Shown: piece by piece, positions 34,060-42,198 of the stretch
Layout: the number at the start of each line of letters is the position of its first letter
Position numbering within the stretch: position 1 is the first letter of the stretch
From: JAUIET01 sp964352475
GTDB lineage: Bacteria > Pseudomonadota > Gammaproteobacteria > Pseudomonadales > JAUIET01
NCBI GenBank assembly: GCA_964352475.1
Contig: CAYGSL010000007.1
Span: 1-64,000, forward strand
Direction of reading: 5' to 3'
DNA length: 64,000 bases
Made by a program: the position numbers and the translations under genes
Notes under the pieces: generated by a model
Database searches by the model: none
What the model was told of the DNA's origin: nothing
The model's input: the letters and a program-made list of their open reading frames with translations, nothing else

Positions 34060-35319
34060 ATGGCCCACTACTACCGATACTACGTGCTGGCAATGATCAC
34101 CATCACCTCGATGCTGAATATTGCTGACCGGCTGATCATGTCTATATTGCTGGAAGACATAAAGGCCGAATTTACCATGACCGACACGCAGCTTGGCCTG
34201 CTTGCGGGCCTGGCGTTTGCGCTGTTTTACGCAACAATGAGCATTCCGATTGCCCGCTTCGCGGATAAGAACAACCGTAAGAATGTACTGGCAGGCGCTC
34301 TGGTTGTGTGGAGTGGCATGACAGCCCTGTGCGGTACGGCGACGGGCTTCGTAAGTCTGTTTTTCGCACGACTCGGAGTGGGTGTCGGCGAAGCCGGCGG
34401 TAGCCCACCGTCCTACTCGATCATCGCAGACTATTTCAAGCCCAGCGAGCGCGCCCGTGCCATGGGTGTATACACAATCGGCGCCGTTTTGGGCACGGGT
34501 GGCGGCATGATGGTCGGTGGCTTTCTTGCCGAGGCCATTGGCTGGCGAATGACGTTTGTTGCGCTGGGCATTCCTGGAATTATTCTCGGCATTGTTTTGT
34601 ACTTCACAGTCAAAGAACCGCCGCGCGGCCGCTACGACAGTGGCTCCGAGGCGCAGAAACAAGCCGTCGACATGAAACAAACGCTGAGGTCTCTGGCGGG
34701 CAACAAAACGTATGTACGAGTCAGTCTCTCGTTTGCGCTGCTCACCATGGTTGGTTACGCGATGGCTGTTTGGCTTGCACCGATCATGCTCAGAAACTTT
34801 GACGTGTCTGTCAGCAAAGTGGGCTTGTATTTGGGTACTGCGTATTTCATTGGCGGTTTACCCGGGCCCGTGTTGGGCGGTTTTCTTACGGATTACGCGG
34901 TTAAGTTTAATGCGCGCTGGCGAGCCTGGATTCCGGCGATTTCCATTATTGGTACAGTCATCGCATTTTGGCTGTGCCTTCGCTCTACGGAGCTGTATAC
35001 CTTCCTCGGCTTCTTCACGCTGGCTTATGCGATGTTCATGTTGCCCCAAGCGCCTTCTTTGTCCTTGTTGCAAACGTCTTTGAATTCCGGTGAGCGAGCA
35101 TTGGGCGTTTCTTTCGCGCTACTCGCCAATAGCTTGTTGGGGCTGGCCCTAGGTCCGTTCCTGATTGGCATGATGAGCGATTCATTGACTCCCACCTATG
35201 GCGCAATGGCGCTGAATTACTCAGTATTGGGCTTATGTTCGGTTGCGGCAGTAATCGCTTGTGGCAGCTATCTCTGGACTGCTAGCTCAATGAGTAGTGC
35301 GCCGGATACTGCCCAGTAA
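34060..35319 (+). CDS. MFS transporter
   Basis: This 419-residue inner-membrane carrier of the major facilitator superfamily has 12 predicted hydrophobic segments. The signature loop between TM2 and TM3 is ARFADKNNRKNV; SLFFARLGVGVGEAGGSPPSYS lies in the fourth-fifth segment region. It resembles the aromatic or aliphatic acid/H+ symporter and spinster-like groups. It is divergent from the Rieske oxygenase and followed by a P450, so import of the substrate is likely. The start codon has only a weak Shine-Dalgarno. Confidence 0.88.
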   Translation: MAHYYRYYVLAMITITSMLNIADRLIMSILLEDIKAEFTMTDTQLGLLAGLAFALFYATMSIPIARFADKNNRKNVLAGALVVWSGMTALCGTATGFVSLFFARLGVGVGEAGGSPPSYSIIADYFKPSERARAMGVYTIGAVLGTGGGMMVGGFLAEAIGWRMTFVALGIPGIILGIVLYFTVKEPPRGRYDSGSEAQKQAVDMKQTLRSLAGNKTYVRVSLSFALLTMVGYAMAVWLAPIMLRNFDVSVSKVGLYLGTAYFIGGLPGPVLGGFLTDYAVKFNARWRAWIPAISIIGTVIAFWLCLRSTELYTFLGFFTLAYAMFMLPQAPSLSLLQTSLNSGERALGVSFALLANSLLGLALGPFLIGMMSDSLTPTYGAMALNYSVLGLCSVAAVIACGSYLWTASSMSSAPDTAQ

Positions 35320-35422
35320 TGCTTATGCTTGCCGCCCCTTTACATTACGTGCCAGTAGCAACATCCACACTTAAGCCTGGCAAGAAAACAACATTGCGAA
35401 ATACTCGCAGACCCATTGAAAA

Positions 35423-35464
35423 AATACAGTCAGCCTTGACTGTATTCTGGCATAGCGCCATACT
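35423..35464 (+). promoter_or_regulatory. P450 promoter with overlapping palindrome
   Basis: The palindrome AATACAGTCA-GCCT-TGACTGTATT (35423-35446) has perfect 10-bp arms. A promoter TTGACT (35436-35441) and CATACT (35459-35464), spaced 17 bp, overlaps it, so a bound regulator would cover the -35. It belongs to the N8 class (ACAGT-8-ACTGT) with 6089-6120 and 46852-46875. Confidence 0.7.
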
Positions 35465-35494
35465 CGACCATAAGCAAAAGAAGGAATACAGACC

Positions 35495-36751
35495 GTGACC
35501 GCACCTACTGCCGTGGACAACCGCGCCCTTGCCGACATGACTTTGCTCGACACGGAAACGCTCAAATGCCCGTATCACTACGACAAGACTCTGCGAACCA
35601 ACGCACCTGTTTACCAAGACCCGCAAACCGGAGTTTATGTGGTGTCTACTTACGAGCTGGTGCGTGAGGCCCACAAGAAGGCGAACGTGTTCTCAAACGA
35701 ATTCACTTTGGCGCTAGGTTCAACCAGGCAAATGGACGGCGACATTGGTGCCGCCATGAAGAAAACTTATGACCTTGGCAAAGGCACCATGCTGACGGTT
35801 GATGACCCTGACCACAAAACGTATAGAGATACGGTCAAAGACTTCTTTGTGCAAAACAATGTTGCCAAATACCGACCGTGGATCGAAGATTTTGCTGACA
35901 AACTGGTTGAGGAAATACCGGCCGGTGAACCCTACAATTTCATTGATCAGTTTTCACGGCCATTACCCTTGTCGGTCATCATGCATGTGTTGGGGATACC
36001 ACTGGACATGTTCGACAAGGCATTCTGGTGGACGGTTGCCAACGTGCAGGTACTCTCGCAAGTTGCAAACAAGGAAGAAATGCTGGCTGCGGCGGGTGGC
36101 CTGAAAGAAGAGTACGATTGGTTTGCTCAAGCCCTGGAAGAGCGTCGTCAATCGCCCAGAGATGACTTACTCAATGTGGTTGCGCATGCGGAAATAGACG
36201 GGCGGCCGCTAACGATTGAAGAACAGCTATCACACTGCACGCAGTTTCTGGTGGCAGGTAATGAAACAACCACCGCAACCTTGGCAGAAGGCATTCGTCA
36301 ACTGTGCCTGAACCCTGAGCAAGAAGCTTTGGTTCGTGCAGACCGTTCGCTAATCCCGAATCTGGTGGATGAGTGTTTACGAGTGGCGTCCCCCACTTCC
36401 AACATGTGGCGTATCGCGAAAGAGGATTACACACTTGGCGATGTGACCATTCCTGCAGGCAGCATGGTTCTGCTTAAATACTTCTCTTCAAATCACGATG
36501 AGTCAATGTTCGAACAGCCAATGGAGTTTGATATAACTCGCGGCAACCTCAAGCGACACATTGCGTTTGGCTTTGGCACGCACGTGTGCATTGGCCAGCA
36601 TTTATCTAAGCTGGAGATGATTGTAGCGTGGGAGAAACTGCTGGAAGGTACTTCTGGCATGCGCTTAAACTGTGCGCCTGAGGACCTCGAATATATGCCG
36701 AATATTTTGCTGCGTGGGCTTGAGGAAATTCCGGTTATTTTTGAAAAATAG
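35495..36751 (+). CDS. Cytochrome P450
   Basis: This 418-residue P450 has the I-helix AGNETTT (254-260), ExxR at E293-R296 (DECLRVASP) and the heme loop FGFGTHVCIG with C365. It is clearly different from the P450 at 7106-8257. The start is GTG with AAGGAA nine bases upstream. A palindromic operator overlaps its promoter, so it is probably an independently regulated unit. No ferredoxin or reductase is nearby. It is followed by two hairpin repeats at its 3' side, convergent with an acyl-CoA dehydrogenase. Confidence 0.93.
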   Translation: MTAPTAVDNRALADMTLLDTETLKCPYHYDKTLRTNAPVYQDPQTGVYVVSTYELVREAHKKANVFSNEFTLALGSTRQMDGDIGAAMKKTYDLGKGTMLTVDDPDHKTYRDTVKDFFVQNNVAKYRPWIEDFADKLVEEIPAGEPYNFIDQFSRPLPLSVIMHVLGIPLDMFDKAFWWTVANVQVLSQVANKEEMLAAAGGLKEEYDWFAQALEERRQSPRDDLLNVVAHAEIDGRPLTIEEQLSHCTQFLVAGNETTTATLAEGIRQLCLNPEQEALVRADRSLIPNLVDECLRVASPTSNMWRIAKEDYTLGDVTIPAGSMVLLKYFSSNHDESMFEQPMEFDITRGNLKRHIAFGFGTHVCIGQHLSKLEMIVAWEKLLEGTSGMRLNCAPEDLEYMPNILLRGLEEIPVIFEK

Positions 36752-36784
36752 TCTGATTGGTTTTTCAGTATGTAGGACTCTGGT

Positions 36785-36901
36785 AGACCGGCGTCAAATC
36801 TATTGCATCCTCTAGCGACACGCCGTAAACCCATCCATGGGGGCTCGTGTTCGAGGTCCCTCTCTCACACGGTCGCTAGAGGATGCAATAGATCCGACGC
36901 C
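36785..36901 (-). repeat. Hairpin repeat family 1, full copy (inverted)
   Basis: The tail (AGACC, the complement of GGTCT) is 36785-36789, arms are 36790-36818 and 36873-36901, and the core is 36819-36872 (54 bp). The arms pair at 27 of 29 positions and are unlike any other copy. It lies between two convergent genes, next to a second copy in the opposite orientation. Confidence 0.92.
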
Positions 36902-36973
36902 TCCGCACTTTGTTGAAATTTCAATAGCACAACACAGCAAGCTACCTTGGCCGAACTCGCTACAAGGTGATGA

Positions 36974-37090
36974 GGCTCTGGATCGCATACCCACTTGCGC
37001 GACTGTGTGAGACATGGATGTCGAACACAAGCCCCCATGGATGGGTTCACGGCGTGTCGCGCAAGTGGGTATGCGATCCAGAGCCGGTCT
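36974..37090 (+). repeat. Hairpin repeat family 1, full copy
   Basis: Arms 36974-37002 and 37057-37085 are perfectly complementary over 29 bp; the core is 37003-37056 and the tail GGTCT 37086-37090. The stretch 36752-37127, which has no gene, is largely these two copies. It could serve as a bidirectional transcription stop for the convergent P450 and dehydrogenase genes. Confidence 0.93.
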
Positions 37091-37127
37091 TGCGGTGCAA
37101 TACGAACCAAGAAACTAAAAAACGAAT

Positions 37128-38261
37128 TTAATCCAGTAACAAAGAAGCCAACCGCTTCCGATGATGATAAGAATCACCAAACTGCTGCTGTGCCCATTGA
37201 GCCCTTCGCATGTAGAGCTGCGCATCGCATTCGTAGGTGAAACCCAAACCGCCATGGAACTGAATTGCGCGATCACCCGCAAACGTTAGTGCATCGCTTG
37301 CCAGCGCTTTTGCCATCCTGCAGGCTATTTCCGCGTCATCTGACAATGGACCATCATCGACTACCGTCGCCGCGTGATAAATGTGCGAACGTGCCGAATC
37401 CATTGCTACGAGAACGTCAACCGTTGGGTGCTTCAAGCCTTGGTATGAGCCAATCAGTTTCCCAAACTGCTTACGAGTTTTTAAATACTCTACGGTAACG
37501 TCCAGACAGGAAGCAGCACTTCCCGTGGCCTCGGCAGCTACAAGTAGCGCACCTAATAGCCGTACCTCATGCAACGCAGCACCAAGCTGATCGCCGCGAA
37601 TGACATTAGCGGCGTCAACGGTTACACCGCTGAAATCTACTTTGGCAGCGCGCTTGGTTTCATCAATCAAGGCATGCGCTGCTATCGCAGAATCAGATAA
37701 GGATTCGCGTGGAACCAATACCAGGGCAGGTGCGCCGTCTAGATCGGCAAGCACAACAAACAAAGATGTTACGCCCGCGTCAGCAACGTGCCACTTTTTG
37801 CCGCTTAATCGATACTGATCACCATCAGCAAGCGCTTTGCAACCAAGATTGTCAGCGCCCCAGTCCTCGCCATCTAGCCAGGCAAGAGTGGCAACGGTTC
37901 CATCTACAAGTTTCGGTAACCAGGCCTCTTGCTGTTGGGTATTTCCTGCACGAAGGATGGCCTGTGCAGCCAGAGTCGTTGAAAAGAACGGTGTCGCCAG
38001 TAGTGCGCGCCCCATACTCTCGGCCAAAGGCACGACAGAACCAAAGCCCATATCGGAACCACCAAACTGCTCAGGCACGGCTATTCCCAACCAACCCAAA
38101 GCAACCATTTCTTGCCACACTTCATCACTGTAACCGGCTTCGCTGGACAGCAATGCGCGAACCGCTGGTACTGGCGATTTATCGCGGCAGAAATCCCGCG
38201 CGCTTTCCAAAATCATTGTTTGTTCGTCTGTGAAACGAATAGCGTTATTTCTAGTATTCAT
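37128..38261 (-). CDS. Acyl-CoA dehydrogenase family protein (shorter subunit)
   Basis: This 377-residue flavoprotein of the acyl-CoA dehydrogenase fold has GWLGIAVPEQFGGSDMG at the N-terminal domain, LSGKKWHVADAG and, near the end, AIQFHGGLGFTYECDAQLYM. The last motif is where the catalytic Glu lies in some relatives (here Glu in YECD is a candidate). It is 11 bp downstream of a second dehydrogenase. Such pairs make alpha2beta2 dehydrogenases (FadE28/29-like) in steroid side-chain breakdown, so this pair may be a heterotetramer (inference). Confidence 0.87.
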   Translation of the reverse strand: MNTRNNAIRFTDEQTMILESARDFCRDKSPVPAVRALLSSEAGYSDEVWQEMVALGWLGIAVPEQFGGSDMGFGSVVPLAESMGRALLATPFFSTTLAAQAILRAGNTQQQEAWLPKLVDGTVATLAWLDGEDWGADNLGCKALADGDQYRLSGKKWHVADAGVTSLFVVLADLDGAPALVLVPRESLSDSAIAAHALIDETKRAAKVDFSGVTVDAANVIRGDQLGAALHEVRLLGALLVAAEATGSAASCLDVTVEYLKTRKQFGKLIGSYQGLKHPTVDVLVAMDSARSHIYHAATVVDDGPLSDDAEIACRMAKALASDALTFAGDRAIQFHGGLGFTYECDAQLYMRRAQWAQQQFGDSYHHRKRLASLLLD

Positions 38262-38272
38262 TCAGAGACTCC

Positions 38273-39481
38273 CTAGTCCTTAGGTAAGCCAAGTACGCGC
38301 TCGCCAACAATATTGGCTTGCACCTGGCTGGTGCCACCACCGATGGTGGTTGAGAAATTATTGAAATACGCGCGCTGCCAGAAACCACCGGCAATTGCGT
38401 CCTGGTCACCCACATACAAGCTGCCATGAGCCCCTTGTATGCCCACGGCAAACTTGCGCATTTCGCGGGAGAATTCAGAGGCTCGCAATTTGCCTGACAG
38501 TGGCACAGACCAAGGGTAATCAGTGTTGAGTGCTGCGTGCGCCTGACGACGTTCTCCAAGCGATAGGGATTTTTCTTCCATCAAAAACTGCACAAGACGA
38601 TCTCGTACCACGGGGTCATTTAGTACCGACTCGCCATCGCGTTTCACCTTGCGCAATTCTTCGATTAAATCGTTAACCACTGTGCGCACGGCCATCAAGC
38701 CACCCGCGGCACCGGCTTCGGCGCCGCGTTCGTATTGCAAGGTTTGCATGGCTACTTTCCAGCCATTGCCTTCTTTGCCCATTAGTGAGCTGGCCGGAAT
38801 ACGTGCGTCGGTAAAAAAGGTTTCGCAGAAGCCGTATTCACCGGTCATTTTCTGGATTGGTCTTGGGTCTACACCGTCGATCAACATGGGTGACAGGAAG
38901 AACGACAGGCCGTCGTATTTGCGTGGTTCAGCAGGCCCGGTTCGTGCCAGCAATATCATGTATTTGGCGTAGTTGCCCATGGTGGTCCAGATCTTGGTGC
39001 CATTCACAACGTATTCGTCGCCATCACGTACAGCGCGGCATTGCACACCGCCCAGGTCAGAGCCATGGTCGGGCTCTGAGAAGCCCTGACACCACACGTC
39101 TTCGGCGTTCAAAATGCCTTTCAGGTATTTCTTCTTTGCTTCCTCAGTGCCAATGTCATTGATCAACGGGCCAGTCCAGCTGAGCCCAATGACATTGAAA
39201 CAAATTGGTACAGCGTGGCGTTTCATTTCCTGATCAGCGATGCTCTGGAAAACCGGATCTACGCCCCCGCCCCCATACTCTTTAGGCCACGCCATACCCA
39301 AATAGCCGGCGCTCCAGATTTTGTGTTGCCACTCTCGCAAAAACTCCAGAACCCGCTCACTGCCTACTTCCATGAAGGTTTGCGGCAGCAGAAAGCCGGG
39401 ATCAGCGGGTTTATTGTCTTTCATCCAGCCGGAAACTTGTGCTCGAAAGTCATCCAGTTCCTGTTGCGATACCGTAGTCAT
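38273..39481 (-). CDS. Acyl-CoA dehydrogenase family protein (longer subunit)
   Basis: This 402-residue dehydrogenase has GMAWPKEYGGGGVDP, WCQGFSEPDHGSDLGGVQCR, YVVNGTKIWTTM and a C-terminal FSTTIGGGTSQVQANIVGERV, all typical of the family. It forms a likely two-subunit enzyme with the following gene. It is divergent from the LLM-thiolase-ligase operon, with a perfect 13-bp-armed palindrome in the shared promoter region (39567-39596), so both should be regulated together. Confidence 0.9.
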   Translation of the reverse strand: MTTVSQQELDDFRAQVSGWMKDNKPADPGFLLPQTFMEVGSERVLEFLREWQHKIWSAGYLGMAWPKEYGGGGVDPVFQSIADQEMKRHAVPICFNVIGLSWTGPLINDIGTEEAKKKYLKGILNAEDVWCQGFSEPDHGSDLGGVQCRAVRDGDEYVVNGTKIWTTMGNYAKYMILLARTGPAEPRKYDGLSFFLSPMLIDGVDPRPIQKMTGEYGFCETFFTDARIPASSLMGKEGNGWKVAMQTLQYERGAEAGAAGGLMAVRTVVNDLIEELRKVKRDGESVLNDPVVRDRLVQFLMEEKSLSLGERRQAHAALNTDYPWSVPLSGKLRASEFSREMRKFAVGIQGAHGSLYVGDQDAIAGGFWQRAYFNNFSTTIGGGTSQVQANIVGERVLGLPKD

Positions 39482-39566
39482 ATAAAATCTCTGAGTGGAA
39501 ATACAATGAGGTGCGCGATGGTAACATCTGCCGCATTTGCTGTTCGTCAGCGTTACTGACGCAGCC

Positions 39567-39596
39567 TAATAAAAACAGTTCAGACTGTTTTTATTA
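39567..39596. promoter_or_regulatory. Operator-like palindrome in divergent promoter
   Basis: The arms 39567-39579 and 39584-39596 (TAATAAAAACAGT / ACTGTTTTTATTA) pair perfectly around TCAG. It lies 85 bp from the minus-strand dehydrogenase start and 56 bp from the plus-strand LLM start. It is the longest of the N4-class sites. It could alternatively form a terminator hairpin, but no gene ends here. Confidence 0.75.
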
Positions 39597-39652
39597 ATAT
39601 CATCGGGGTACACTGATGTCCACCAAATTTAGTGCTTATCAATAGGATTCTT

Positions 39653-40669
39653 ATGGCAGATTTAAAGCTTGGATTGGCCCAGGGTTATTGGGGCGCAGCA
39701 CCCAGCCCGAACTTTGTTGAGATGGCTCAGGAAGCCGAAAAACTGGGGTTTGATTCCGTATGGTCAGCCGAATCATGGGGCAATGATGCGTTTACGCCAC
39801 TCGCCTGGATTGGATCGCAAACCAAGACCATCAAGCTAGGCACAGCGGTGGCTCAATTGTCCGCTAGACCGCCTACAGCATGCGCTATGCATGCGCTGTC
39901 TTTGGACATCTTGTCCAATGGCAGGATGATTCTGGGCTTGGGCGTGTCTGGCCCGCAGGTGGTGGAAGGCTGGTATGGGCAACCATTCCCCAAGCCGCTG
40001 GCACGTACCCGAGAATATGTCAGCATTCTGCGTAAAGCGTTTGCGCGTGATGAAAAAATCACTGCGCCAGGACCGCATTACCCTCTTCCCTATCCAGGTG
40101 ATGATGGCACAGGCCTGGGTAAGCCACTGAAGCCAATGGTGCATCCAATTCGCGACAGTATTCCGATTTACATGGGCGCCGAAGGGCCAAAGAACATTGC
40201 ATTGAGTACCGAGATTGCCGATGGTTGGCTGCCCTTGTTCTACAACCCGTACGATGAAAGTGTGTATCTCGATTCGCTGAAAAATGCGAAGCCGGATTTT
40301 CAAATTGCGCAAATGTGCTCAATTGATATTACTGATGACATTGACGCGGGATTGTTGAAAGTGAAGTACTTTCTCAGTCTCTACGTGGGTGGCATGGGTG
40401 CGAAAGACACCAACTTCCATAAAAACCTGTTCGAGCGGATGGGTTATGAGAAAGAAGCCAACGAAATTCAACGCTTGTTTTTTGAAGGCAAACGCGAAGA
40501 AGCCGCGCGTGTTATTCCGGATGAACTGGCCGACTCCTTGGCATTAGTTGGTCCCAAAGAGCGCATCAAAGAACGATTGCAGGCCTGGCGTGATTCGCGT
40601 GTAACAACCTTGCTGGTTGCCACCACAGACAAGGACCATTTGCGGCAAGTAGCGGAACTGGTGCTGTGA
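39653..40669 (+). CDS. LLM-class flavin/F420-dependent oxidoreductase
   Basis: This 338-residue LLM-fold enzyme (TIM barrel) has DLKLGLAQGYWG at the N terminus, FDSVWSAESWGNDAFTPLAW, RMILGLGVSGPQVVEGW and SIPIYMGAEGPKNIALSTEIADGW. These resemble F420-dependent LLM families of actinobacteria, and related genes occur in marine gammaproteobacteria. I chose ATG 39653 (AGGATT upstream) rather than an in-frame start at 39632. The stop overlaps the GTG start of the thiolase-like gene (GTGA), so they are translated together. Confidence 0.86.
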   Translation: MADLKLGLAQGYWGAAPSPNFVEMAQEAEKLGFDSVWSAESWGNDAFTPLAWIGSQTKTIKLGTAVAQLSARPPTACAMHALSLDILSNGRMILGLGVSGPQVVEGWYGQPFPKPLARTREYVSILRKAFARDEKITAPGPHYPLPYPGDDGTGLGKPLKPMVHPIRDSIPIYMGAEGPKNIALSTEIADGWLPLFYNPYDESVYLDSLKNAKPDFQIAQMCSIDITDDIDAGLLKVKYFLSLYVGGMGAKDTNFHKNLFERMGYEKEANEIQRLFFEGKREEAARVIPDELADSLALVGPKERIKERLQAWRDSRVTTLLVATTDKDHLRQVAELVL

Positions 40670-42186
40670 CTGCAGACTATTCCTCGATTGCAGACAACAC
40701 ACCTGTCCTGGTTGGCTCAGGCCAGGTAGTTCAACGTGAAGCCACGGCCAGCGCGCCGATGGAACTGGCCGCGCTCGCGAGTTCCGCCGCGGTAGATGAC
40801 TGCGGTGTTGCTGGTATTGCCGGCCACATCGACACAATCTGTGTCACTAAGTTGTTTTCCGATATGGGCCGGCGATGGAATTCACCATGGGGACGTAGCA
40901 ACAACCCGCCGCAATCGGTGGCGAGTCGCATTGGCGCTCAGCCTAGAAGCAGAATCTATACGGAGACGGGTGGCAACGGCCCGCAATCGCGTGTCATTGA
41001 GTTTGCTAAAGCCATTGCTTTAGGAGAACGCTCAGTCGTTTTGCTAACAGGTGCCGAAGCTCTAAAGAACCAACGCCACGCAGAGCGTAATGGCGTTGAA
41101 TTGAACTGGAATGAGGAATTCGATGAACCAATGGAAGACAGGGGCTTCGGCGACGGCGTAGCGACCAGCCAGGAGGGCCAAAACGGCCTGCTTAATGTTG
41201 CCTATTACTACACAATGATCGATCAGGCCATACGCACCAAGCACGGCCGCAGCATAGAAGAACATCGGGCAGCCTGCGCACAGTTGATGGCGTCGCTCAG
41301 TGCTGTCGCTGCCAATAACCCAAATGCTCAGTTCGCTGGCCAGCAATCCGAACAGGATATTTTGGCGGCTGCAAACCTGACACATTTGTACACCAAGCGA
41401 ATGATCGCGCAAGATGGAGTGAACCAGGCGGCCGCTTTGTTGCTGTGCAGTGCCGGCAAAGCGCGCGAGTTGGGTATTGACCCTGCTCGATGGGTGTTCA
41501 TGCACGGTATGGCAGAGGGCAAAGAATTTGAGTTAAGTCATCGCGACGACCCTTCGCTATCACCAATGGCCGGGCGTGTGGCTGAGCATGCTCTGGGCAT
41601 GGCAGAGAAACGCATAAACGATATTGCCGCTATCGATATTTACAGCTGCTTTCCTTGCGCGGTAAGCAGTGTTGCCGAGCAATTAGGCTTACCATCCGAT
41701 GGCAGCCATGCACTAACAATGACCGGTGGCTTACCTTACTTTGGCGGCCCCGGTAACAACTACGGCATGCATGCCCTGGCAGAGGCCGTTCAGTGGGCCC
41801 GAACCAATAAAAATGAATATGCCCTGGTTACCAGCAATGGCGGCGTGTTATCCAAGCATGCGAGTGCTGTATATTCTCAACAGCCCAGTTTTGTAGATTG
41901 GAGTAATACAACTTGCGAACTGTCAGCAAATGACAGAGATAAACACCCTATCATCAGCAACCCCTCTGCTGGAAGAATTGTCACCTATTCGGTTAACTTC
42001 ACGGATAAAAATGGCCCACAAGCCATCATTCTTGGCGAGACCAACTCGGGTGAGCGTTTCGTTTCGTGCACCGCACCCGACGACAGTCGCACTACAGAAC
42101 AATTGTTAGAAACAGGTAGCGTCAATAGTTCTGTTACGATCACGGCAGCGGAAGGCGAAACGCTGCATTTTAAATTAGCTAATTAG
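40666..42186 (+). CDS. Thiolase-fold protein without catalytic Cys and with C-terminal extension
   Basis: This 506-residue thiolase-superfamily protein is about 110 residues longer than normal. The segment that should carry the nucleophile reads IYTETGGNGPQSRV, placing Gly near residue 103 instead of Cys. Other loops are kept (YSCFPCAVSS, GGLPYFGGPGNNYG, SNGGVLSKHAS). After the thiolase fold an extra C-terminal domain (about 410-506, beginning HPIISNPSAGRIVTYSVNFT) resembles an OB-like fold. Lack of the Cys suggests non-thiolytic chemistry. It overlaps the LLM gene and precedes an acyl-CoA synthetase by 12 bp. Confidence 0.82.
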   Translation: MTADYSSIADNTPVLVGSGQVVQREATASAPMELAALASSAAVDDCGVAGIAGHIDTICVTKLFSDMGRRWNSPWGRSNNPPQSVASRIGAQPRSRIYTETGGNGPQSRVIEFAKAIALGERSVVLLTGAEALKNQRHAERNGVELNWNEEFDEPMEDRGFGDGVATSQEGQNGLLNVAYYYTMIDQAIRTKHGRSIEEHRAACAQLMASLSAVAANNPNAQFAGQQSEQDILAAANLTHLYTKRMIAQDGVNQAAALLLCSAGKARELGIDPARWVFMHGMAEGKEFELSHRDDPSLSPMAGRVAEHALGMAEKRINDIAAIDIYSCFPCAVSSVAEQLGLPSDGSHALTMTGGLPYFGGPGNNYGMHALAEAVQWARTNKNEYALVTSNGGVLSKHASAVYSQQPSFVDWSNTTCELSANDRDKHPIISNPSAGRIVTYSVNFTDKNGPQAIILGETNSGERFVSCTAPDDSRTTEQLLETGSVNSSVTITAAEGETLHFKLAN

Positions 42187-42198
42187 AAAGGTAAGACT

